From Croceimicrobium sp963977415 (GTDB taxonomy: Bacteria > Bacteroidota > Bacteroidia > Flavobacteriales > Schleiferiaceae): DNA of 64,000 bases. The position numbers and the translations under genes are program-made. The stretch covers positions 1 to 64,000 of the forward strand of contig CAXBOS010000006.1 in the NCBI GenBank assembly GCA_963977415.1. Direction: 5' to 3'. Each line of letters starts with the position of its first letter. Within the stretch, counting starts at the first letter, position 1. The notes below the pieces were generated by a model. That model was given only the letters and a program-made list of their open reading frames with translations. It searched no databases and had not been told where the DNA came from. Positions 18,263-26,322 of this stretch are shown here, piece by piece.

Positions 18263-18637
18263 TTAATCGTTGCTATACTTTTCGAGGATACGCTTTAACT
18301 CATCTACATTAATAGGCTTCGTTAGGTAGTCTGTCATTCCAGCATCTAAAAACCTTTCCCGATCTCCTTGCATGGTATGAGCAGTTAAGGCAACGATGGG
18401 AGGCGCCTTGTCAGCGAGGGTTTCGTTAATCTGTTGTGTGGCTTCGATACCACCTAATACCGGCATCTCTATGTCCATGAAAACTAAATCATAATGTTTG
18501 GACGAGACAGCTTCAACCGCTTCTTCACCATTTACAGCGAAATCAAGATTTAACTGAATTCTTTTAAATAAAAGATCCGCCAACTTGCGATTTATCTCGT
18601 TATCCTCTGCCATCAATAGGCTAAGACTTTGTTTCAT
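18263..18637 (-). CDS. Stand-alone receiver-domain response regulator
   Basis: The ATG at 18637 gives a 124-residue protein that is entirely one receiver domain: acidic pair in MAEDNEINRKL, phospho-acceptor Asp in LVFMDIEMP, Thr in VALTAHT and Lys in YLTKPI. It has no output domain. The sequence is of the type found at the C-terminus of hybrid histidine kinases, so it probably works in a phosphorelay or protein-protein signalling. A frame start at 18658 (TTG) is rejected because it lies inside a -7 box. No histidine kinase or Hpt gene is adjacent. Confidence 0.85.
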   Translation of the reverse strand: MKQSLSLLMAEDNEINRKLADLLFKRIQLNLDFAVNGEEAVEAVSSKHYDLVFMDIEMPVLGGIEATQQINETLADKAPPIVALTAHTMQGDRERFLDAGMTDYLTKPINVDELKRILEKYSND

Positions 18638-18655
18638 TTCCCCAGAGATTATGGG

Positions 18656-18663
18656 CAAAGGTA
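18656..18663 (-). promoter_or_regulatory. -7 box TACCTTTG of the receiver gene
   Basis: On the minus strand TACCTTTG matches TAnnTTTG exactly and ends 18 bases before the ATG at 18637. It occupies the 41-bp gap after dprA, giving the receiver its own transcript. Confidence 0.5.
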
Positions 18664-18678
18664 CTCAAATTAATTTCT

Positions 18679-19791
18679 CTAACCGAGTCTATAACGTTTG
18701 CCAGGCATGCTAACTAAGAGACCTTTAAGCTCTAAATTCATTAACTGGACCAGTAACTTACTCATCGGTAATTCTAACTTATTCGCCAACCATTCGATTT
18801 CTTTCGGTTGTGAGTCGGCTCCGATAGCACTAATTAGATTCTGCTCCTCGGCGCTCATGTCATCAAATAGAGGTAGTTGCGCTTGTTGAACCTGTTCTTT
18901 CTGTTGCCAACGCATTATGTATTCTATGTCTTTGGTTGACTCTAACAAATTAGCGCGGTTACTTTTTATTAGCAAATTGCAACCTTCACTAAAGGTATCA
19001 CGGTAGCGGCCTGGCACGGCAAAAACATCACGATTATATTGAAAGGCCAGATCGGCGGTAATCAAGGCACCACCTTTTCGAGCGGCTTCTACTACAATCA
19101 CCGCATCGCTCATACCGGCAATAATGCGATTTCGTTTGGGGAAATTTTCTCGATCGGGCTTTGATTCACTTAAAAACTCAGTAATAATAGCCCCACCTTT
19201 TTCAAGAATATCCGCCGCAAGGCCCCGATGTAAGGCAGGATAAATACTATCCAAACCATGAGCTACCACAGCAATTGTTTTTAAATTGTGATTAACAGAT
19301 TCTCGGTGGGCAATGGCGTCTACTCCATAAGCCAATCCGCTAATTACTTGGGGCTGGAAGGCCTTTAAATCGGGCATAAAATCTTCTAAAAAACCCCGCC
19401 CATACTCGGTTACTGAGCGCGTTCCTACAATGGCTAAAGAACGACTTGGGTTAAGGTTGAGATTCCCTTTTTGATAGAGAATTACAGGCGCATCAGCACA
19501 ATGTTTTAGGCGACGAGGGAAACTAGCGTCCTTATAAAAATGCATTAGAAAGGCATTCTTATCTATAAAGCTCATTTCTTTTTCGGCCCTTTTCAGGGGA
19601 TACTCAGCTCTTAAGCTCGCACGAACTTTAATGTTTACTCCAGTGATGGCAGCAAGGCCCTTATCCGTTTCTTTAAAAATAGCTTCGGCCGAGCCAAGGT
19701 TATCAATTAGGTTTTTTGCTAAGATGGGGCCTACACCATCGCATAGGCTTAATGCGATACGATAAAGAGTATCGGGATGGTTTACAGTCAT
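18679..19791 (-). CDS. dprA: DNA-processing protein DprA
   Basis: A 370-residue protein with an N-terminal helix-hairpin-helix-like region (CDGVGPILAKNLID), a central Rossmann-like DprA core (LAIVGTRSVTEYGRG; VISGLAYGVDAIAH; FPKRNRIIAGMSDAVIVVEA; GALITADLAFQYNRDVFAVPG; EGCNLLIKSNRA) and a C-terminal winged-helix DprA domain. DprA loads RecA on incoming single-stranded DNA in natural transformation and can aid recombination otherwise. It is transcribed away from the HU/SPOR gene through a 105-bp divergent region. Confidence 0.95.
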   Translation of the reverse strand: MTVNHPDTLYRIALSLCDGVGPILAKNLIDNLGSAEAIFKETDKGLAAITGVNIKVRASLRAEYPLKRAEKEMSFIDKNAFLMHFYKDASFPRRLKHCADAPVILYQKGNLNLNPSRSLAIVGTRSVTEYGRGFLEDFMPDLKAFQPQVISGLAYGVDAIAHRESVNHNLKTIAVVAHGLDSIYPALHRGLAADILEKGGAIITEFLSESKPDRENFPKRNRIIAGMSDAVIVVEAARKGGALITADLAFQYNRDVFAVPGRYRDTFSEGCNLLIKSNRANLLESTKDIEYIMRWQQKEQVQQAQLPLFDDMSAEEQNLISAIGADSQPKEIEWLANKLELPMSKLLVQLMNLELKGLLVSMPGKRYRLG

Positions 19792-19860
19792 ACAATCAGG
19801 TTATTGGTCGCCTAAATATAGCATTTTGTCTAAAACCGCTTATCAATTGGAGCATTTTTG

Positions 19861-19868
19861 TAACTTCG
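19861..19868 (+). promoter_or_regulatory. Candidate -7 box TAACTTCG of the HU/SPOR gene
   Basis: TAACTTCG has one mismatch to TAnnTTTG and lies 28 bp before the GTG start at 19897. It sits in the divergent region shared with dprA. Confidence 0.35.
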
Positions 19869-19896
19869 CCTTTAGCTTCATTTATCAGAAAAGACC

Positions 19897-21375
19897 GTGC
19901 AAAGTACTATTGACCAACATTTAGGGAATTTATTATACTATCACGAATGCGTTGTAGTGCCCAATTTTGGGGCTTTCTTAACGCGTTACTTCCCTGCGGA
20001 GATCAATTCTGCAACGCATATGATGCGCCCCCCTTCAAAACGGGTGGCCTTTAATGCTCGGGTAAATGAAAATGATGGATTGTTAGCAAAACACATTGCG
20101 GCCGTTGATGGGGTTAGCTATGAAAAAGCCATAGAAAGCATCGAGATATCTGTTCGCAGTTGGAAAAAAGTCTTACGCGCAGGCAAAAAAGTTAATCTAA
20201 TCGGAATTGGTAGGCTTTACATGGATAGTATGGGTAAACTTCAGTTTAACCCAGCCCATGATATTAACTACGACCTTCACTCATACGGTCTCAACATTTT
20301 TAGAGCAAATGCAATGGAGAGAGAGGCAGAGATTAAAAAGTCGGTGAATAAAGCGATTGAAAAACATCAAGGTAAAAAAGTCACTAACAGAGGTAAGTCT
20401 GCTGCCAAAGGAACTAAAGAACCCTCTAAAACCAATTGGCTAAAGTGGGTGGCCACTCTAGGCCCAGTAGCGGCTCTGCTTATCGTGGGCAGTTATTATT
20501 ACACTCAAGAAAGAGAAACCTTTAATAATGTATCCGGCTTTGTGCTCGATATTTTCGAAACCAACAAACCAGCAGATGAAGCTAGTGATGAAGCTAACAT
20601 AGAGGAGTCTTCGAGCCTCAGCTTTGAAGAAGCGGAAAAGCTCAATAAGAATTTTGGCCCTGAAGATGATATTTTAAGTGAAATTGAAACCGAAAGTGTT
20701 GTAGAAGAAAGCCTTCAAAATGCTGAAGAGCCTGTTGTTACTGAAATTGCAGCCGCGTCAATTGAAGAAGCGATAGTTGAAACCAATAGTGCTGCGGTAG
20801 AGACTGTTGAGCCTGTGGAGGGAAAAGAAAGTGAAACTATTACTGAGCAACCCAATAAAGAAACAAAGGTTACCACTGAGCCTCTCGTTAATTACGATTA
20901 TAACGCCTTTGCGGAGAAGCCTCTTTATAATGTTAAAAAACGTCCAGATTCTTTGTCTCGTGATAACTATGAAGAGACGGAAAGAGGCAACCCTTACTCT
21001 AGCTTAAATCAGAGAAAGCTAAATAGCCAAAAACAAAGCAGTGCTGAAACTCGCAGCACGATGCCCAAGGTTGAGACCCCAGCAACTACTAAAATAGAAA
21101 GTCCCAAAGACGTCAGGCCCATTACTAGTAGTGCAGTAAACCGCCCAGTTGAAGCGGGTAGCTTCCAAATTATAGTTGGCGCATTTTCAGATGCCAACAA
21201 TGCACGTAACTACGTATCTCAGCTGCAAGCGCAAGGTTTCGATGCTTATATAAGCGAAAGTAGTCGGTTAAATCGTGTTGCTATTGGTTCCTTCCCAAGT
21301 GCGGATGCCGCAAGTGAAAGCTTAACAAAAATTAAACGTGATGTTGCAGCGGGAGCATGGCTTAACGCATTATAA
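19897..21375 (+). CDS. HU-CCDC81-type domain / SPOR membrane protein
   Basis: A 492-residue protein, GTG start. Residues 1-125 carry the Bacteroidota HU/CCDC81-like pair, recognisable from H-E-C-V-V-V-P-N-F-G-A-F-L near the start and G-x-G-x-L near 103-107. A transmembrane helix follows at about 183-202 after a basic linker. Next comes an acidic, low-complexity Glu/Thr/Val-rich periplasmic stretch (to ~415), then a C-terminal SPOR domain (420-492), which binds denuded peptidoglycan at division sites. A cytosolic HU-like end and a peptidoglycan-binding end suggest a link between chromosome and septum (inference). Confidence 0.85.
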   Translation: MQSTIDQHLGNLLYYHECVVVPNFGAFLTRYFPAEINSATHMMRPPSKRVAFNARVNENDGLLAKHIAAVDGVSYEKAIESIEISVRSWKKVLRAGKKVNLIGIGRLYMDSMGKLQFNPAHDINYDLHSYGLNIFRANAMEREAEIKKSVNKAIEKHQGKKVTNRGKSAAKGTKEPSKTNWLKWVATLGPVAALLIVGSYYYTQERETFNNVSGFVLDIFETNKPADEASDEANIEESSSLSFEEAEKLNKNFGPEDDILSEIETESVVEESLQNAEEPVVTEIAAASIEEAIVETNSAAVETVEPVEGKESETITEQPNKETKVTTEPLVNYDYNAFAEKPLYNVKKRPDSLSRDNYEETERGNPYSSLNQRKLNSQKQSSAETRSTMPKVETPATTKIESPKDVRPITSSAVNRPVEAGSFQIIVGAFSDANNARNYVSQLQAQGFDAYISESSRLNRVAIGSFPSADAASESLTKIKRDVAAGAWLNAL

Positions 21376-21380
21376 TGATG

Positions 21381-21388
21381 TAGCTTTG
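21381..21388 (+). promoter_or_regulatory. -7 box TAGCTTTG of the thioesterase gene
   Basis: An exact TAnnTTTG match ending 14 bases before the ATG at 21403. It starts six bases after the stop of the HU/SPOR gene and gives the thioesterase its own promoter. Confidence 0.55.
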
Positions 21389-21402
21389 CCGAAAATTTGG
21401 CA

Positions 21403-21942
21403 ATGAAAGCAAAAACTCCTTCTGATTCACTTACGATAATGACCGAAATCGTTCTTCCGAACGATACCAATAACCTTAAAAATCTTTTTGGAGGCCAGCT
21501 TTTAAGTTGGATGGATCGTTGCGCTGCAATTGCTGCTCATCGCCATTGTCGTCGTATTGTCGTAACTGCCTCAGTAAACAATGTTTCCTTTAATCAAGCT
21601 ATTCCACAAGGAGCTATTGTAACTTTAGAAGCCAAAGTATCACGAGCCTTTAGCTCTAGCATGGAGGTATTTGTTGATGTTTATATCGAAGACCAAACTA
21701 TTGCAGGAAAGAAGTCTAAAGCAAATGAAGCGATATACACTTTTGTAGCGGTTGACCAATTAGGCAACCCCATTAACATTCCGCAAATTGAACCTGAAAC
21801 GAAGATTGAAAAGGACCGTTACGAAGGTGCGATGCGACGCAGACAATTAGCCCTTATTCTTTCTGGCAAGATGGATCCCTCTGAGGCCACGGAACTAAAG
21901 AAGCTCTTTTTAGGGGAAGATTTTGAGAAAAAGGATTCTTAA
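21403..21942 (+). CDS. Hotdog-fold acyl-CoA thioesterase
   Basis: A 179-residue protein of the YciA/BACH-type hotdog family. The segment LPNDTNNLKNLFGGQLLSWMD contains the Asn/Asp and GG motifs typical of the active site, followed by A-S-V-N-N-V-S-F and a long strand-rich half (VTLEAKVSRAFSSSMEVFVD). It hydrolyses acyl-CoA thioesters in the cytosol; chain length is not deducible. I chose the ATG at 21403 over the TTG six bases earlier because of the upstream -7 box and family length. Confidence 0.85.
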   Translation: MKAKTPSDSLTIMTEIVLPNDTNNLKNLFGGQLLSWMDRCAAIAAHRHCRRIVVTASVNNVSFNQAIPQGAIVTLEAKVSRAFSSSMEVFVDVYIEDQTIAGKKSKANEAIYTFVAVDQLGNPINIPQIEPETKIEKDRYEGAMRRRQLALILSGKMDPSEATELKKLFLGEDFEKKDS

Positions 21943-22009
21943 AAATCTAAGTGCAAAGAGCATAGTTATCCAATATAAAAGGGATTTGAGGCCTAATTTT
22001 ACTTGGAAA

Positions 22010-22966
22010 TTAGGGAATTAGAAATATCGAAAAGAAGGACAGTAGTACTAATAAGTAGATGGAGTCTTTTACCCAGCGGTTTTGCACGGCTTCGATAGTT
22101 AATGATAAGGCATACGCAATACTATAAACCAGCATACTAAGCCAAAAGGTTTTATTACCCAAACTGAAGCTTGCTAGAATTAGCAATACGATTAGAATTA
22201 CCCATAAATCGACCACCTTTCTTTGCAAGTTATTTAAGCGATTCTTAATTGATAAAAGAATTAGGATGCTGAAAACGGCTAGCATCGGCCAAATCAATAA
22301 ACCGTAATTATCGATCCAACTTACCGAAGGCAAGCCAATGCTTAAGGCGGTAAGAGAGTTCTTATAACTGGTAAAAGAATCTACGCCGAACCAGCCTTCT
22401 ACCGCTACTACAAAATAAGTTGCCGCCCCATAACCCAAGATAATCGCTGCTATACTTTTGGCGGTAAATTTGGCGCTTAGCAATAAGGTCGCTAGAATAA
22501 TAATAGCAAAGAAGATAGCTTCTGGTACCTGATAGCTGACAAAGCCCGCTAAAAGACTGAGAAGAAACACGGCTTCCTCTATTCTACTTTCCCTTTGCAC
22601 CAAAGCTTGCAAAAGCAAAAGTAAAATTAGCCCCAGTCCTAAAAGCCAATAGCTTGGACTATCGTTAAGGCCTACAAACAAACTTAAAGAAGCAATAACT
22701 GCAATAAAGGTAGAATGATAATTTCCCTCAAAGATGTGCAAGCGGTTTTGCGCTTCATTAAAGATAAAAGCAAATAATAAAAGGCTTAGAATAAAAATAA
22801 TCTTAGCCAAAAAAGGAGAAATGCTTTGGTTAGACGCAAGGCTTATGGAGTTAACTACCAGCAACTTATCGTCAATCCAAAATACTGACAAACCAACAAG
22901 CAAGCTCAAGGCTATGCTATTTAGCATGCTTCTAATGCCTATATTGGAAAAGAGTCTTGCAAACAT
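22010..22966 (-). CDS. DUF6427-like multi-pass membrane protein
   Basis: A 318-residue, very hydrophobic protein with about nine to ten predicted helices and no soluble domain. Gene order (this gene, a short membrane protein, then purD) is the arrangement seen for DUF6427 and DUF6341 genes in Flavobacteriales, which supports the assignment. Function unknown. The start ATG lies 41 bp from the ATG of the short divergent gene at 23007. Confidence 0.6.
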   Translation of the reverse strand: MFARLFSNIGIRSMLNSIALSLLVGLSVFWIDDKLLVVNSISLASNQSISPFLAKIIFILSLLLFAFIFNEAQNRLHIFEGNYHSTFIAVIASLSLFVGLNDSPSYWLLGLGLILLLLLQALVQRESRIEEAVFLLSLLAGFVSYQVPEAIFFAIIILATLLLSAKFTAKSIAAIILGYGAATYFVVAVEGWFGVDSFTSYKNSLTALSIGLPSVSWIDNYGLLIWPMLAVFSILILLSIKNRLNNLQRKVVDLWVILIVLLILASFSLGNKTFWLSMLVYSIAYALSLTIEAVQNRWVKDSIYLLVLLSFFSIFLIP

Positions 22967-22980
22967 CTAGGCTTTTTAGC

Positions 22981-22988
22981 TACTTTTG
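22981..22988 (+). promoter_or_regulatory. -7 box TACTTTTG of the small membrane-protein gene
   Basis: An exact TAnnTTTG match 18 bp before the ATG at 23007. The possible in-frame TTG start at 22986 lies inside it, which decides the start. Confidence 0.6.
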
Positions 22989-23006
22989 ACACACAAAATT
23001 TTGGTC

Positions 23007-23177
23007 ATGCAAATTAAGGATATCGTATACGCCTTGGGCGATTTTTTTCTTTGGACTTTTGAAATACTCGGTACATTAGGAAATGTACCCAATATTATTT
23101 TCTCAAGCATTATTGCTATTCTCTTTCTATATTGGATGAAAGAAATGGCGGGTCACGCTAGTCGCGGAGAAAAATAG
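23007..23177 (+). CDS. Short DUF6341-like membrane protein
   Basis: A 56-residue protein with an N-terminal amphipathic stretch (MQIKDIVYALGDFFLWTF) and one transmembrane helix ending in FLYWMKEMAGHA. DUF6341-type proteins of flavobacteria have the same plan, including a Y-W-M-K motif at the end of the helix, and the same place next to purD. Function unknown. It converges on purD with a one-base gap. Confidence 0.6.
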   Translation: MQIKDIVYALGDFFLWTFEILGTLGNVPNIIFSSIIAILFLYWMKEMAGHASRGEK

Positions 23178-23178
23178 A

Positions 23179-24447
23179 TTACAGATCGAAGCCGATATCT
23201 TTTCGGTATTCTATCCCTTCATAACATATGGCTTTGATTCCGGCATAAGATCGGGACAAAGCCTCTTCTTTGCTGCTTCCCAAAGCACTAATAGCTATTA
23301 CCCGTCCACCATTGGTAACAATCTTGTCTTCCAATAATTTAGTACCAGCATGAAAAGCTAGGACTTCTTTTAATTTATCAAGGCCGCTAATTTCCTTTCC
23401 CTTAGGATAAGTTCCTGGGTAACCTTCAGAAACCGCCATAACAGTGGTGGCAAACTCCTCACTAATTTCGAGTTTTTCTTCGGCTAGTTTTCCTTCAGCA
23501 GTCGCTTTAAGATGTTGCAAGAAGTCGCTTTTGATTCGTGGCATTACTACTTCCGTTTCCGGGTCGCCCATTCTCACGTTGTATTCAATAACCATCGGTT
23601 CTCCTTGAACTTCGATAAGGCCTATAAAAACAAATCCCACGTAAGTAAAATCTGCCTCATTTAGTCCTTTAACCGTTGGTTCAACAATGCGGCTAATCAC
23701 CTTTTCCATCATGGTACTATCTACAAAGCTAACGGGGGAAACCGCTCCCATGCCGCCTGTATTTGGGCCCGTATCGCCTTCTCCTACACGTTTGTAGTCT
23801 TTGGCTACTGGCAAGACCTTATAGCTCTTACCATCCGTTAAAACGAATACGGAGAACTCCAAACCATCTAAAAACTCTTCAATTACCAAGGTTCTGCTAG
23901 CATCGCCAAACTTACCGCCTAGCATAGCACCTATCTCATCTTGCGCTTCCGCTAGATTGTCAATAATTAAAACACCTTTTCCCGCTGCGAGCCCATCTGC
24001 CTTGAGCACAAAAGGTGCTTTTAAGGTGGTTAAAAAAGCTTTGGCTTCTACTTCATCACCGCTACTAAAACTGCGGTAGGCCGCAGTAGGGATTTGGTGC
24101 TGAGCCATAAATTCTTTGGCAAACTTTTTAGAGCCTTCCAATAGAGAGGCTATTTTATCGGGACCAATTATCGCGATGCTTTTCAGCTCAGCGTCGTTTT
24201 TAAAATAGTCTACCACTCCCGCTACTAATGGCGCTTCTGGCCCGACCACTACGAGATTAATTTTTTGCTCGAGGCAGAAGGATTTTAAACTCGGGAAATC
24301 CTCAGGATTTAAATTGATATTCTCACCTAATTCTGCTGTTCCAGCATTACCGGGTGCGATAAATAATTTTTCCAATAAGTTGCTCTGCGAAATCTTCCAA
24401 GACATAGCATGCTCGCGTCCTCCGCTGCCTAAAACTAAAACCCTCAT
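23179..24447 (-). CDS. purD: Phosphoribosylamine--glycine ligase
   Basis: A 422-residue GARS enzyme of purine synthesis (5-phosphoribosylamine + glycine + ATP). The N-terminal VLVLGSGGREHAM, the ATP-grasp region (LKADGLAAGKGV), GPNTGGMGAVSP and MGDPETEVVMPR are all intact. The start is the ATG at 24447: the alternative at 24468 lies within an exact -7 box on the same strand (24466-24473). Confidence 0.97.
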   Translation of the reverse strand: MRVLVLGSGGREHAMSWKISQSNLLEKLFIAPGNAGTAELGENINLNPEDFPSLKSFCLEQKINLVVVGPEAPLVAGVVDYFKNDAELKSIAIIGPDKIASLLEGSKKFAKEFMAQHQIPTAAYRSFSSGDEVEAKAFLTTLKAPFVLKADGLAAGKGVLIIDNLAEAQDEIGAMLGGKFGDASRTLVIEEFLDGLEFSVFVLTDGKSYKVLPVAKDYKRVGEGDTGPNTGGMGAVSPVSFVDSTMMEKVISRIVEPTVKGLNEADFTYVGFVFIGLIEVQGEPMVIEYNVRMGDPETEVVMPRIKSDFLQHLKATAEGKLAEEKLEISEEFATTVMAVSEGYPGTYPKGKEISGLDKLKEVLAFHAGTKLLEDKIVTNGGRVIAISALGSSKEEALSRSYAGIKAICYEGIEYRKDIGFDL

Positions 24448-24465
24448 AATGTATTTAATATAGCG

Positions 24466-24473
24466 CAAAACTA
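24466..24473 (-). promoter_or_regulatory. -7 box TAGTTTTG of purD
   Basis: On the minus strand TAGTTTTG matches TAnnTTTG exactly and ends 18 bases before the purD ATG. The gdhA promoter lies about 100 bp away on the other strand. Confidence 0.55.
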
Positions 24474-24578
24474 AGATTAATATCGGCAGAAGGCTAGCAG
24501 ATTAATCGCAAAAACAAAAGTATAAAAGTGTTTCAGCGACACTCTTTATTTAAAACAGCTTTCGATTAATAAAAAAAC

Positions 24579-24586
24579 TACTTTTG
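24579..24586 (+). promoter_or_regulatory. -7 box TACTTTTG of gdhA
   Basis: An exact TAnnTTTG match, ending 23 bases before the gdhA ATG at 24610. Confidence 0.55.
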
Positions 24587-24609
24587 CAAGATAATTAATT
24601 GACAAAATT

Positions 24610-25965
24610 ATGTCTGCAAATTACACCTCTCAAATTGACGCATTCATGGACTTGGTGCGTGCCAAAAACAGCCACGAACCTGAGTTTTTACAGGCCGTGC
24701 ATGAAGTAGCCGAAGCGATTATTCCATTTATGGAAGAAAACCCTCGCTATAAAAATCATAAAATTCTAGAGCGCATCGTAGAGCCCGAGCGCGTAATCAT
24801 GTTTAGAGTGCCTTGGTTAGATGACCAGGGAAATACACAAATTAACAGAGGTTATAGAGTTGAGTTTAACTCGGCTATTGGACCCTATAAAGGAGGATTA
24901 AGATTTCACCCTTCCGTTAACTTATCGATTCTTAAATTTTTAGGTTTCGAACAAATTTTCAAAAACTCCTTAACTACTCTTCCTATCGGAGGTGGTAAAG
25001 GTGGTTCTGATTTCGATCCAAAAGGAAAGTCAGACAATGAAGTAATGAAGTTCTGTCAATCTTTTATGACTGAGCTTTCTCGCCATATTGGTCCTGATAC
25101 AGATGTACCTGCAGGTGACATCGGTGTAGGTGGCCGTGAAATTGGTTATATGTTTGGTCAGTACAAACGTATTCGCAATGAGTTTACCGGTGTTCTTACT
25201 GGTAAAGGTTTAAACTGGGGTGGTTCTTTAATTCGCCCTGAAGCTACGGGCTATGGTGCCGTTTATTTTACTGCCGAAATGCTTAAGACCAAAGGCGAAA
25301 GTTTAGAAGGTAAAAAAGTAGTGATTTCTGGTAGCGGAAACGTAGCACAATATGCTTGCGAAAAAGTTATTGAATTAGGAGGTACAGTTCTTACGCTTTC
25401 TGACTCATCTGGATTTATTCACGCTGCAGATGGCCTTAGTACCGAAATGCTTGCTTTTGTGATGGATCTTAAAAATGTTCGTCGCGGTCGTATTAGTGAA
25501 GTAGCGGATAAATTCGATAGTGTTAGTTTCCACGCAGGTGAAAAACCATGGGGAACTAAATGTGATATCGCTTTACCCTGTGCTACTCAAAACGAGTTAG
25601 ACGAAGCAGGTGCAAAAAGCTTAGTGGCCAATGGCGTTAGTGCTGTTGCGGAAGGAGCTAACATGCCTTGTACTCCAGAAGCGGTGACCGTATTCCAAAG
25701 CAATAAAATTCAGTTCGCTCCAGGTAAAGCTGCTAATGCTGGTGGTGTAGCAACTTCCGCTTTGGAAATGGCTCAAAACAGCATGCGTTTAAACTGGACG
25801 GCCGAGGAAGTAGACGCCAAATTACACAGCATTATGGAAAACATCCATGCCAATTCTCACAAGTACGGCGCTAATGCAGATGGCTATATTGACTATGTAA
25901 AAGGTGCTAACATTGCCGGTTTCGTAAAAGTAGCTGATGCAATGATTGACCAAGGTTTGGTATAA
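24610..25965 (+). CDS. gdhA: NADP-type glutamate dehydrogenase
   Basis: A 451-residue enzyme, full length for the hexameric family. The substrate and catalytic region is intact: YKGGLRFHPSV, LPIGGGKGGSDFDPKGKS and the PAGDIGVGGREIGY segment. A Rossmann domain follows (VVISGSGNVAQYACEK). It makes glutamate from 2-oxoglutarate and ammonium. The size and motifs fit the NADP(H)-dependent anabolic type. A strong terminator hairpin follows. Confidence 0.96.
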   Translation: MSANYTSQIDAFMDLVRAKNSHEPEFLQAVHEVAEAIIPFMEENPRYKNHKILERIVEPERVIMFRVPWLDDQGNTQINRGYRVEFNSAIGPYKGGLRFHPSVNLSILKFLGFEQIFKNSLTTLPIGGGKGGSDFDPKGKSDNEVMKFCQSFMTELSRHIGPDTDVPAGDIGVGGREIGYMFGQYKRIRNEFTGVLTGKGLNWGGSLIRPEATGYGAVYFTAEMLKTKGESLEGKKVVISGSGNVAQYACEKVIELGGTVLTLSDSSGFIHAADGLSTEMLAFVMDLKNVRRGRISEVADKFDSVSFHAGEKPWGTKCDIALPCATQNELDEAGAKSLVANGVSAVAEGANMPCTPEAVTVFQSNKIQFAPGKAANAGGVATSALEMAQNSMRLNWTAEEVDAKLHSIMENIHANSHKYGANADGYIDYVKGANIAGFVKVADAMIDQGLV

Positions 25966-25985
25966 TAATACCCCTTTTAATACTG

Positions 25986-26014
25986 AAAGCCCTCGTTAAC
26001 GGAGGGCTTTTTTT
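25986..26014 (+). terminator. Rho-independent terminator of gdhA
   Basis: AAGCCCTC and GAGGGCTT form the stem around GTTAACG, followed by a run of seven T. Confidence 0.9.
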
Positions 26015-26322
26015 ATGGTCAAAGGCGATAAATCAGATAACTACATAGATCTAATCACCCAAAACCCCGAAACAACTCCTTGGGGCTTGAATAGCCACTA
26101 AACCCTCAATCTAATCCCGCTTGCGCTCCCTGTTTTACAAAGACATAAACCCCGCTATTGATTGTTAAACGCGATAAATCGCGTTTCTACAAATATCCAA
26201 TGCCACTCTATACCGCGGGATACATCCTTGGGGCTATCAAAACTAGCTGCGAAGCGTTCTAAAAAAACAAAAGCCCCGCACTTTCGTACGGGGCTTTCTA
26301 ATGAGATCTCTCTCATTTACAC
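26015..26322. other. Non-coding gap with a perfect palindrome and a terminator
   Basis: AAACGCGATAAATCGCGTTT at 26167-26186 is a perfect hairpin with 9-bp arms and a 2-base loop. The next feature is a terminator hairpin for the minus-strand gene. The remaining sequence shows no credible coding frame; an open frame at 26162-26383 overlaps both hairpins and is not supported. Confidence 0.6.
26262..26298 (-). terminator. Terminator of the secreted three-module gene
   Basis: On the minus strand AAAGCCCCGTACG and TGCGGGGCTTT form a strong stem followed by a T-rich tract (TTTTGTTTTTTT), 25 bp after the stop codon at 26323. Confidence 0.85.

Noticed and set aside
22986..23006. TTG start for the small membrane-protein gene
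   Set aside because: It lies within the exact -7 box TACTTTTG.
24474..24578. Riboswitch between purD and gdhA
   Set aside because: The region is too short after placing both promoters and no conserved aptamer pattern is visible.
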